Below, one piece after another: positions 13,305 to 21,334 of a stretch of 64,000 nucleotides of DNA. The stretch is from Nansenia antarctica (taxonomy: Eukaryota; Chordata; Actinopteri; Argentiniformes; Microstomatidae), in NCBI GenBank assembly GCA_963989245.1, contig OZ022339.1, positions 96,211,832 through 96,275,831 of the forward strand, in the 5' to 3' direction. The translations under genes were made by a program, and so were the position numbers. Numbering within the stretch: position 1 is the stretch's first letter; the number at the start of each line of letters is the position of its first letter. The notes under the pieces were generated by a model. That model saw only the letters and a program-made list of their open reading frames with translations, did not search any database and had not been told where the DNA came from.

Positions 13305-14498
13305 GCCTGTACTTTTGTTTCAGCACCTCTCTTACTATTTCTGGGGACTGAACATTTTCACTGGGTAAAAATAAAGAACTATTAATCTCATGCTTTGTTC
13401 CTAGTGCATTCCTAATAGAGTAATGAGAGAGGCAATTTACTCCACAATTAGACCCACTTTTAGCTCATGGAGGCATGAAAAGAGAGTGTTCTTGGGTAGG
13501 GATTTTCAGTCCAAAGTACAGAGTATGGCACATAGTGCAGTAAGCTCTTTGTTAAACCTCCTACGGTTGTATTGTACTGCCTACTAAATTCATAATAAGT
13601 ATGCCAATAAGTATGCCATTACTAGCCAACTGTTTACACTGAAGTATGCAGCTGATTTAGTGTAAAAAAAAAAGAAGGTGTTTGAGGTACTGTATGGAAT
13701 ACAATACTTTTAATAGCATACATTATCAGAACCATAGCACTCACTCCATTCTCAGGTAACTTCATTCAAGACCATCATGAGTATACACATACAGTGGGGG
13801 AAATAAGTATTGAACACATCAACATTTTGTCCAGTAAATGTATTTCCAATGAGCCTATTCAAGTGAAATTTACACCAGACTTTGGTATTAACATTAAAGT
13901 CCATATGTAAATAAAGTTGTGTAATAAAGTGGAATGAAACAGGAAAAAAGTATTAACTAACTGAAATTACTTCAATACTTAGTGGAGAAGCCTGTGTTTG
14001 TAATGACAGCTTCAAGGCGCTTTCTGTATGAAGTAACTAATCGGCCACAGTATTCAGGTGTGATTTTGGCCCATTCCTCTACTAGTGGTTCTCAACCCTC
14101 TCCTCAGGGACCCCCAGCCGCTCCACATATTTGATCTGTTCCACCACCAGCACACCTGATTCAACTAATCAAGTACAAATCAATTAGGATATATACTGTA
14201 TATATATACAGTTAACATACTTGATATTTCCACAAGGACAGACACAATTTAACTCTAAATCTACCTTTACAACTTTCTGTAAACCTCTCATATTTACATA
14301 TGAACAGCTTATCATGTTATAATCCGTTCTATACTATAGAATCCATGAGCTGTAACAGGGTAGGAAAAAATGTAATAGCCCAGATACTGTACCTAGTGCA
14401 CTGTGGTTGCTATGCTCTGCAATGTGTCGAAGACAACGGCGTTCTTCTTTCTCCAGCTGAAAAATATACTCACACTCTGGGTGCAGACTTGGCAAAAC
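2280..14498 (-). CDS. ghrhr: GHRHR-type class B1 GPCR (exons 2-13; signal-peptide exon not found)
   Basis: Peptide-hormone receptor of the secretin family, expected at the plasma membrane and coupled to Gs/cAMP. Exons, 5' to 3': 14498-14393, 12661-12554, 12197-12106, 11518-11418, 9999-9867, 9552-9399, 6939-6879, 6421-6352, 5962-5871, 4388-4256, 2947-2906 and 2381-2280 (stop). All phases join, giving 397 codons after the missing first exon. The ectodomain has the GHRHR pattern LHPECEYI, seven cysteines, CWPNAVVGE and sequons NHS, NNT and NCT. TM3 contains MTNFFWLLVEALYL. The later part has CWDMNED, YWWIIKGPIV, SQYSRRLTKSTLLLIPLFG and FNFLPD. The 42-, 61-, 70-, 92- and 154-bp exons are the sizes expected for this family. 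The C-tail is short and ends QMDTPF. A second GHRH receptor (PRP receptor) is an alternative name; see findings. PAC1 and VPAC receptors fit less well because FNFLPD and the LHPEC start are GHRHR-like. Confidence 0.9.
4434..4474. repeat. (GT)n microsatellite
   Basis: A pure GT run of about 40 bases in the intron 5' of the TM6/7 exon, about 45 bases from that exon's acceptor. Confidence 0.95.
5190..5400 (-). mobile_element. LINE 3'-end fragment, antisense
   Basis: An AGAATC-repeat edge is followed by an A/T-rich stretch with repeated aataaa/aagta motifs. This looks like the 3' end of a non-LTR element on the minus strand; a similar GATTCTGA tail occurs at about 43.1 kb. No coding part remains. 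Confidence 0.45.
5500..5780. repeat. Unclassified intronic repeat-like segment
   Basis: A moderately GC-rich block (gtttcaggtggacccaagtg and following) stands out from the AT-rich intron around it. I see no termini, coding potential or second copy in the window, so repeat status is only suspected. Confidence 0.3.
7105..7313. mobile_element. SINE-like teleost repeat
   Basis: It begins with the common fish motif catttagcagacgcctttat / ccaaagcgacttac and ends with a region resembling an inverted tRNA B box (gggatttgaactcac). A 65-bp fragment of the same motif recurs at 15,897. It abuts the AT microsatellite. Confidence 0.65.
7314..7370. repeat. (TA)n microsatellite
   Basis: A pure TA run of 57 bases at the 3' edge of the preceding SINE-like repeat, which is a common position for such tails. 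Confidence 0.95.
8110..8295 (-). mobile_element. 5'-truncated tRNA-SINE, antisense
   Basis: The reverse complement of the 3' half of the full SINE at 61,094-61,418. Shared blocks include gcggatcctacgcaatagg, gggataattggat, ccaaattgggtgaaaaagg and the atctgaaaaa tail. The tRNA-derived head is missing here, as expected from 5' truncation during target-primed insertion. Confidence 0.8.
8740..9090. repeat. Dispersed repeat shared with 51.23-51.55 kb
   Basis: Extended same-order similarity to 51,230-51,550: gacacggtctg, tttgaaacacgga, ctagtcaagccaaaatactg, gcaatggattcggtgagtaa, gactagcga and tttttcgaa. Both copies keep an ATG-GAT-TCG followed at once by a GTGAGT splice-donor consensus. Confidence 0.8.
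9555..9622. repeat. (AG)n microsatellite at a splice acceptor
   Basis: On the receptor's sense strand this is a CT run ending at the AG acceptor of the 154-bp TM3 exon (9,552), so it forms the polypyrimidine tract. Confidence 0.95.
10830..10912 (+). mobile_element. Non-LTR tail with (ATT)n
   Basis: The sequence tgtccttgggtgttatgaaa / ggcgccatac resembles the 3' ends of fish LINE/SINE elements and runs straight into about 50 bases of ATT repeat. Confidence 0.5.
11190..11405 (+). mobile_element. SINE/MITE-type repeat, copy 1
   Basis: Contains gggcaagacactgaacccc, attgctcccagtgagcgg, tgtgtgaatgggtg repeats, gtaaagcgctttgg and the end ggcgctatataagtgcagtc. A copy in the opposite orientation lies at about 45,965-46,240. 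It inserts 12 bp from the receptor exon at 11,418. Confidence 0.75.
11865..12085. repeat. Degenerate TTAGGG-like minisatellite
   Basis: Interspersed ttagggtt, ttagggct and ggagttag units repeat with much variation for about 220 bases inside a receptor intron. It resembles decayed telomere-like or GC-skewed minisatellite DNA and is not a chromosome end. Confidence 0.7.
12664..12775. repeat. (AG)n microsatellite upstream of an acceptor
   Basis: Purine-rich gggagagag followed by about 75 bases of AG. On the receptor's sense strand it is the CT tract feeding the acceptor at 12,662. Confidence 0.95.
12780..12935. repeat. Local duplication block A, copy 1
   Basis: The segment tttagtgtaaaaaaa, ggtactgtatggaatacaat-like and ttatcagaaccataacactc / actccattctc is repeated at 13,650-13,790 with about 10% visible differences. 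Both copies lie in the same receptor intron. Confidence 0.8.
13211..13302. repeat. (CT)n microsatellite
   Basis: About 92 bases of pure CT in the receptor intron, not adjacent to a mapped exon. Confidence 0.95.
13305..13570. repeat. Local duplication block B, copy 1
   Basis: The stretch from tttcagcacctctcttacta through gagagaggcaatttactcca and ctttgttaaacctcctacgg recurs at about 17,725-18,010 in the same orientation. The second copy has a short extra segment (ggataaaatgggaagat). It contains no coding frame. Confidence 0.85.
13650..13792. repeat. Local duplication block A, copy 2
   Basis: Partner of 12,780-12,935, with the same order of motifs and the same orientation. Confidence 0.8.
13794..14085 (+). 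mobile_element. Tc1-like transposon 5'-end fragment
   Basis: Starts with the fish Tc1-type terminus tacagtgggggaaataagta and holds about 290 bases of the left end, including the region typical of the transposase C-terminus read antisense (gcttcaaggcgctttctgta). It is cut off where the hAT-like foldback half at 14,087 begins. Confidence 0.65.
14087..14195. mobile_element. Half of a hAT-type foldback MITE
   Basis: agtggttctcaaccctctcc, ccagccgctccacatatttg and atctgttccaccaccagcac match one arm of the complete foldback at 26,623-26,827. The second arm is missing. Confidence 0.75.
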
Positions 14499-14500
14499 CT

Positions 14501-14582
<82 letters not shown>
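14501..14582. repeat. (AG)n microsatellite at the exon 2 acceptor
   Basis: Nearly 80 bases of AG, read as CT on the receptor's sense strand, ending at the exon 2 acceptor (14,499). It makes an unusually long polypyrimidine tract. Confidence 0.95.
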
Positions 14583-14586
<4 letters not shown>

Positions 14587-15896
14587 CAAGAGAGAACGAG
14601 AGCAAACAAATGGTGGATAATAGTAACTCTCACACACCTGATTTGTGAGTGATAGGAGGGGGCTTGTTGGGCCTATGTAAATGTGGGGAACATATAAGGA
14701 TAGATAAAGTTAATAATAATAATAATAACAACAACAAAATAAATAATAATAATACATTGTAAAAAAACAAAAAAACAAACGTACATTAATACTTATGAAT
14801 ACATATAAATTAAAAACTACAGGACTACACGAAGGCCTGTCTGAAGTGATGAGTTCTCAGGCCTGATTTAAAGGATCAGGTTAGATCAGGTTAAGGTTAG
14901 GGCTGAGGATACATAATTGTGGGTGGTTATCAGAGAATTAGTATGAAAGAACACACAGATCACTACCAGGAATCATCTGAATCTTCTCACATCTTCTCAA
15001 CCAAATTGAGCTCATATAAAAATAAACACACACTTCTTCCGACACTAAGTAGAGTCATGCTGTGTTCATCAGGATCGCTGCTAATTAGGGCTAATTATAA
15101 GTGTATAACATTAAGGATGAGCGATACCAAAAGAAGAGAAGGAAGCCAGGGTCATTGGTGCCTAACTTTGCTGAAAAGTATTGGTTCACAGTCTACTAGT
15201 GCTACACCCTTTTAACCTATTTTTTAACCTATTTTGCACAATAGCACCAGCAAATAGAAGCGTTCCATCTCAGGCTACCAATGTTGTTCGAAAAGAAAAA
15301 TATAACATGCTTCTGCCTTCCCTGATTTTAAGGTTTGGCCACCTATGGCCAATGTGGTGTATCGCCAATATTTCAACTAAATACACCCCAGTGGTTATTG
15401 CCTTTTTGGAACATGGAGGTCATGTCATGTTGCAAAGAATAAACAAGCACAATCCTACTTTGTAACCTTGTAACCTTGTTTGCCAAGTCATCTCCCTCTG
15501 GCTGCCTCCCAATTGCCTAATAGGCTTCATTACAACAACAACAACAACATGTTTTGTGTCAGATTCTCCACTAGCAACAATTACACCAGATGTTCTTTTC
15601 TTCCCGATTCTGCTGAGGAATATAATGGATTGGTGTCTCTCTGAAAAGCTAGGTCAGTTAATACAGATGAGGACTTTATTTCTTGTGAGTAAACTGAGCC
15701 ACAATGAGAACTCTCTCAGGAACAAGAGTGGTATAACCCATAATCACACAGCAGTCTTCTTTAAATGGAGACTATTAGGCAGAATCAGAACAATTTCATT
15801 TCATATGGCCAATGGCTATCATTGGGTGAAAATGGCAGCGCAAATAGCTAAACTTTCCCCCCCCCACTACAGAACAACCAGTTCCCCCTATCACAC
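14583..15896. other. Intron 1 or 5' flank, no gene seen
   Basis: AT-rich, with short AAT/ACA repeats at 14,713-14,755 and 15,533-15,548. A fragment at about 15,755-15,800 repeats 13,038-13,075 (aaatggagactattaggcag). I looked here for the receptor's signal-peptide exon and found no convincing ATG/hydrophobic/donor arrangement. Confidence 0.5.
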
Positions 15897-15965
15897 ATCA
15901 CATTTACATGTTTGGCATTTAGCAGTTGCCTTTATCCAAAGCGCCTTAGGACAAATACATTTGTC
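15897..15965 (+). mobile_element. Fragment of SINE-like repeat
   Basis: tttggcatttagcagttgcc / tttatccaaagcgcctta is the same conserved block as in the repeat at 7,105. Confidence 0.55.
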
Positions 15966-16189
15966 TAAGTAAGTGAATCATCTATCCATCAGTCATCGTA
16001 AGAACTCAGGTCTCTCTTGGAAAAGAGATACTGTATCTCAAAGGGACTTCCTGGTTAAATGAAAAAAGGTCATCTATGCTATGACCTGGGGCCATTGACA
16101 GTTACCATGCTAGAAGTTTTTTTTTTTTTTTTTACTTTTTTGTTATTATTATTTATAATAGAGAAACTGTACATGGGAGTAGTGGGAAT

Positions 16190-17450
16190 GAGGAGGTCTT
16201 TAGCTGGAACAGTTAAGATGTAGCCTGAAGAGATGGGTCTTCAATCTATGGCGGAAGATAGGTAGCAACTCTGCAGTCCTGACAGCAGTAGGCAGCCTGC
16301 TCCACCAGGGGGCGCCAGGACAGTGAAAAGTCATGACTGAGTAGTGAGACTGCTGCACCCACGTAGAGGCGGCGGGGCCAGGCGGCCAGCCCAGGTGGAT
16401 GAGCGGAGCGACCGGGCGGGGCTTTTGTGGCCATGCTGACCATCGCTTGCAAGTAGGGAGGGGCTGTTCCCTTTGCCCAGAAGGCGAGCACCAGGGACTT
16501 GAATCTGATGCAAGCTGCTACCAGGAGCCAGTGAATGGGGCAAAGGAGGGGGATGACATGGGAGAATTTGGGGAGGTTGAACACCAGATGGGCGGCAGCA
16601 TTCTGGATGATGTCTGATGGTGGAGGCAGGGAGCCCAGCCAGGAGTGTGTTGTAGTAGTCAAGGCAGTCGATCAGAGGTGTCTGGAGTTGAGCTGCTTCT
16701 CCTGTGAGGAATGGACGTATCCTCCTGATGTTGTAGAGGAAGAATCTACAGGAGTGTGCTGTCGCTGTTCTCCGCACAGGATAAATGGTTGTCAGGGAAC
16801 ACCCCAAAGTTCTTGGCTGTCTGGGAGGTCACAGTAGATGGAAAAGTCTTGGAGAGGGCATGCTTGCCCAGGGATGAAGAACAGCCCAGTCTTGTTAAGG
16901 TTGAGCTTGAGGCGGTGGGCTGACATCCAAGCAGAAATATCTGCAAGACACGCAAATACATGTGTTGCCACCTGTGAGTCAGAGGGGGGGGGGGAAAGAG
17001 AGAAAGAGTTGAGTGTCGTCTGCGTAGCTTGGAGAAACCATGTGAGGAAATGATCAAGCCAGAATGATCAAGCGAGAGTGCACAGCCAGAGATGCCCAGT
17101 TCAGAGAGGGTGGAGAGAAGGATCAGGTGGTTTACTGTGTCGAACGCAGCAGACAGGTGTACCAAAACAACGAGAACAGAAGAGAGGAATGAAGCTCACG
17201 CAGAATGGAGGGCCTCCGTGACAGAAAGGAGGGCAGTTTCAGTAGTGGCCAGCTTTAAAGCCGGATTGGTGAGAGTCAAGGAGGTGGTTCTGAAGGAGAT
17301 AGTGAGACACATTCAAGGGTTTTAGATGAGAAGGAGAGAAGGGATACCGGTCTGTAGTTATGGACAGCGGATGGGTCAAGAGTTGGTTTCTTGAGAAGAG
17401 GGTTCTACTCTGGCTGTCTTAAAGGCAGCTGGGACAGATCCTGTGCATAG
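16190..17450 (-). pseudogene. Decayed L2/CR1-type LINE reverse transcriptase, antisense
   Basis: Minus-strand frames carry RT and post-RT motifs of L2-like LINEs. They are LSAAFDTVNH (RT catalytic region A) near 17,150, RFFLYNIRRIRPFLT-like near 16,720, LAGLPASTIRHH near 16,650 and LPKFSHVIPLL near 16,570. The coding sequence is broken by frameshifts between frames ending near 16,246, 16,331 and 16,746, and the endonuclease domain is absent. It is a dead copy. Confidence 0.85.
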
Positions 17451-17504
17451 AGAGGAATTGAATATGTTGGCAAGGAAAGGAAGGTCTTTGGAAATCACAC
17501 GGTG

Positions 17505-17662
17505 CTCTCGCGCCTTTTTAAGTGGGTATACGTAATCTCGCGCATTTTTAAATGGGTATACGTAATCTCGCGCATTTTTAAGTGGGTATACGCAAATCCT
17601 TGGCCATTCCTAGTGGGTATACGCAAATCCTTGGCCATTCCTAGTGGGTATACGGCGTAGTC
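17505..17662. repeat. Two adjoining minisatellites
   Basis: Three near-copies of a 32-33-bp unit built on gggtatacgtaatctcgcgc, then two copies of a related unit gggtatacgcaaatccttgg plus ccattcctagt, then a partial copy. The two unit types share the gggtatacg core, so one array seems to have arisen from the other. Confidence 0.9.
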
Positions 17663-17724
17663 CCGCGTATCACGTAGACTACACCACTGATTCACACCAT
17701 TGTCTATGTTCTAAACTTGACCTA

Positions 17725-18012
17725 ATATACCTGTACTTTGTTTCAGCACCTCTCTTACTATTTCTGGGGACTGAACATTCTCACTGGGTGAAAAGAAAGA
17801 GCTGTTAATCCCATGTTTTGTTCCTAATGCATTCCTAATAAGAGTAATGAGAGAGGCAATTTACTCCACAATTCGACCCACATTTCGCTCATGGATAAAA
17901 TGGGAAGATGGAGGCATGAAAAGAGAGTGTTCTTGGGTAGAGATTTTCAGTCCAGAGTACAGAGTATGGCACGTATGCTCTTTGTTAAACCTCCTACGGT
18001 TGTATAAAGCCT
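17725..18012. repeat. Local duplication block B, copy 2
   Basis: Partner of 13,305-13,570. Confidence 0.85.
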
Positions 18013-18165
18013 GCATATAGACCTACATAGACTGCTTCTCTGCTGAGATGAGAGGAAAATTATCAACAATGGTCGTTCTCCAATCAATAAGAATAGCGCT
18101 CAGATGGAAGGGAGGTAGCTTTATAGTCAGAGAGAAAGGGATAATACATTTTTGTTTATACTGCA

Positions 18166-18199
18166 GTGTGTGTGTGTGTGTGTGTGTGTGAGTGAGTGA

Positions 18200-18248
<49 letters not shown>

Positions 18249-18290
18249 TGTGTGTGTGTGTGTGCGTGCGTGCATGCATGCGTGCATGAG
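18166..18290. repeat. (GT)n compound microsatellite
   Basis: GT, GAGT and TGCA units in one array, followed by an AG-rich stretch to about 18,345. Confidence 0.95.
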
Positions 18291-18349
18291 AGAAAGAGAA
18301 AGTGAGAGAGATGGAAAGAGAAAAAGAGAATGGAAGGAAAGATCACATA

Positions 18350-19133
18350 CAGCGTGTGTTTAGAGCATTATCCCCACCTGCTTAACCAAAAGGACACATT
18401 ATGTGTATACTCGGGTCAGTGTGCTGGAGGCTGTGAAATGTTCTTGGAAAGAGGTGCAACCCATTAACTGCTAACTACCCAAAAAGGGGCCATCAGGTCA
18501 GGCTTACATTGCAGATGTTGAGTTGTTTTTCGAACAGGTTTTTCTAATACAAGTTTTGTGCCGTTGCCATGGTAATGAGACACACATACGATACACATTT
18601 ACATAGCCTAATGCATAGCTAGCTACACATCAGAACACACACACACACACACACTCACACGCACACACATGCACAAATACAGGCCCGGCCCTAGGACTTT
18701 TCAGGCTCTAAGCAAGATTTGTTGATGGGGGGGGGGGGGGTGAGAGAAAGACCACTCTTTTGAAAAATAACAGAAGTCTTTATCCACAGACAATAATTGT
18801 AGTCCTCCACTCTCACAATAAACCACTTATAAACCAATAATAATAACCAATAATAAGAAGAAATTATTAGCATTACAGACTGTGGATCCAACCTTTGAAA
18901 TTGGATGGTGGAGGGGGGAGGGAAAAGAAATGAGGGAGAGAAGGATAAGATATAGAAAGATGGCTCCCACATCACTAGTCAGTGAGGGGAATTGATGAGT
19001 GCTAGAACCAATGCTCATTAGGATTCTCTCTGGCTGTATCTGCCTCTATGGAGGCAGCTCTGGTCAGAGGTTACCGAGTGGAATGAGACAGAAGACACAG
19101 ATGATGTGACCACCAACCCCCCCCCCACCCCCC

Positions 19134-19167
<34 letters not shown>

Positions 19168-19624
19168 TCGCACACTTTCTTTCCCCTCTCTCCCTCTCAG
19201 TCTCTCTCTCGCTCCCTCTCCCTATCACGTACAGCACTTTCAGGGTAATCACACCATCCATTATGATCCATTATGACATATTTAGCATATTTGTAGCTAG
19301 TTCCAGAAACTGGCAATGAGTTGCTCTGTGACACACAGCAGGGGCATATAGCTGGCTAACATGACAGCATAATGACATGCTAAACTGCCAAATAATCCAA
19401 GTAGATCAATAATGTGGATGCTGGGTTATTGTGTGTCTCAACACAATAGACTTGTATGCAGCATAATAAGTAATTTAGCCACAAACAGTGTGAAAATCAC
19501 CCTTTGAATATAGTGGACTCAGTGCTCTTTCCAAAAATATAATAAACATAGATGCCTTAGTGCCATTCTGGTGGCAACAGAGTCTTCATATCACACTATA
19601 GTCATTTGTTTTGAAGCAGTACAA
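18350..19624. other. No gene seen; simple repeats
   Basis: AT-rich sequence with a G run (18,728-18,740), a CT/CA stretch (19,133-19,166) and short CA runs at 18,635. No splice-compatible coding segment was found on either strand. Confidence 0.5.
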
Positions 19625-20160
19625 TACACTCACAGGCCACTTCATTAGGTACATCTTTTCAACCTCTCGTTAACGCAGATATCTAATTAGCCAATCACGT
19701 GGCAGCAACTCAATGCCTTTAGGCATGTAGACATGGTCAAGACAATCTGCTGAAGTTCAAACCAAGCATCTGAATGGGAAAGAAAGGAGTTTTTAGTGAC
19801 TTTGAACGTGGCATGGTTGTTGGTGCCAGACGGGCTGGTTTGAGTATTTCAGAAAGTTCTGATCTACTGGGATTTTCCCGCACAACTAGGCCTAGGGTTT
19901 ACAGAGAATCATCAGAAAAAGATAAAATATCCAGTGAGCGGCAGTTGGTGGTTGTGTAATGATGTGGGAGATATTTTCTTGGCACAAATCTTCAGCAACC
20001 GTGTGATGCTATAATGTCAATGTGTATCAAAATCTCAGAGGAATGTTTCCAGCACCTCGTTGAATCTATGCCATGAAGAATTAAGGCAGTTCTGAAGGCA
20101 AAAGAGGGGGTCCAACCCGGTACTAGCAAGGTGTTCCTAATGAAGTGGCCGGTGACTGTA
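19625..20160 (+). mobile_element. Short mariner/Tc1-like element with N-terminal transposase remnant
   Basis: Ends are inverted copies: left tacactcacaggccacttca, right tgaagtggccggtgactgta, both at TA. Inside, 19,774-19,959 keeps a helix-turn-helix DNA-binding segment (GVFSDFERGMVVGARRAG, then ISESSDLLGFSRTT). This is the N-terminus of a Tc1-superfamily transposase. The DDE catalytic part is deleted, so it is non-autonomous. Confidence 0.85.
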
Positions 20161-20654
20161 TGTGGCCTGACCCCTCACAGGCAGTATATTTGTAATAAAC
20201 AGCTAATCTAATTCAATGTTTCCATTGTTGTGGAAGACCTTTATAGGAGGGCAAATTCCCTGAAATCAAATTGACCATCCCTCACAGAGGGGAATGTCTT
20301 GAGGTGTCAAATGAGTTGAGTTCAGTAAGATGAATGATGATTGGATGATCCTTATCAATGGCTCCTGGTTTTCAATGCTGTGGTATTCAAGATGGTATAA
20401 CGGTGGAAGTGAGAAGATAGTTCTAGAGTTCTTTTGTACCCAGGTTCTGTGAGTGAGGACATCTTTGTTCCTGGGTGCTGTTGTTGTTGTTGTTGTTGTT
20501 GTTGTTGTCTTCATGTTGTAAGTATGTAAGTATCAGAGTGTTCTAATGATCATTGGTCAGACTCAACATTCCTATGCACACAGTGATAATTAATAGTCAA
20601 ATTATCAACATTAGATATGTATTGCTATGAAGGAAACATTAGCCAGATATATCT
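20161..20654. other. No gene seen; (GTT)n at 20,480-20,508
   Basis: AT-rich intergenic DNA with one trinucleotide run, whose antisense frame reads poly-Thr and is not coding. Confidence 0.5.
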
Positions 20655-20657
20655 GCC

Positions 20658-21328
20658 ATATATACAGTGGGGTGCAAACATGTGGGCATCCCTAGTCAAA
20701 ATGCCTTTTACAATTAATATCGAAGTAAGAAGAAGCAATCCTAACCTCTAAATGGTCCAAAGTTAAACATGACATATTTCATCACATTTTAAAACAAGAT
20801 ACATTTTCATTGTTTTACTTTTTACAATTTCAAAATAATAAAACAAGCAAAAGTTTGGGACCCCTTTCAGTTAGTACTTTGTAACTCCTCCTCGGGCAAC
20901 CATAACAGCTTGCAAACACTTCCTGTAGCCAGCTAAGCATCTTTCAATTCTTGTTTTGGGAGTTTGTCCCCATTCTTCCTGGCAGAACACCTCCAGCTCA
21001 GAAATATTCTTTGGCCTTCTTGCATGCACGGCATGTTTGAGATCTCTCCACAGATTTTCAATAATATTCAAGTCTGGGGACTGTGATGGCCATTTATTCC
21101 AAATTAATTCCAAAACCTTCATTCTTCTTTCCTGGAGGTACTTCATGGTTGATTTTGAGGTATGCTTCAGGTCATTGTCTTGCTGGAATACCCAACCTCT
21201 CTTAAACTTACATTTCTGGACTGATCTTCGAACATTAGCCTCTAGAAAGTCTTGGAATTTGGAGGAATCCATTCTTCCTTCCACCCGCACAATATTGCCT
21301 GTGCCCCCAGCTGCCCCCATCCACCTCC
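20658..21328 (-). pseudogene. Tc1-like transposase C-terminal half, truncated by a LINE
   Basis: The terminus tacagtggggtgcaaacatg at 20,663 is a Tc1-type end. The minus-strand frame 21,320-20,871 reads the DDE catalytic C-terminus: VFQQDNDLKHTSK (second Asp), then 34 residues on IIENLWRDLKHAV (Glu), that is DD34E. The N-terminal half and other end are missing because sequence changes to LINE at about 21,330. Confidence 0.85.
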
Positions 21329-21334
21329 ATGCTT

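Noticed and set aside
19200..19262. Short ATG-hydrophobic-GT segment on the minus strand as receptor exon 1
   Set aside because: Only about 13 codons before the donor-like GT, too short for a class B receptor signal peptide, and no other support.
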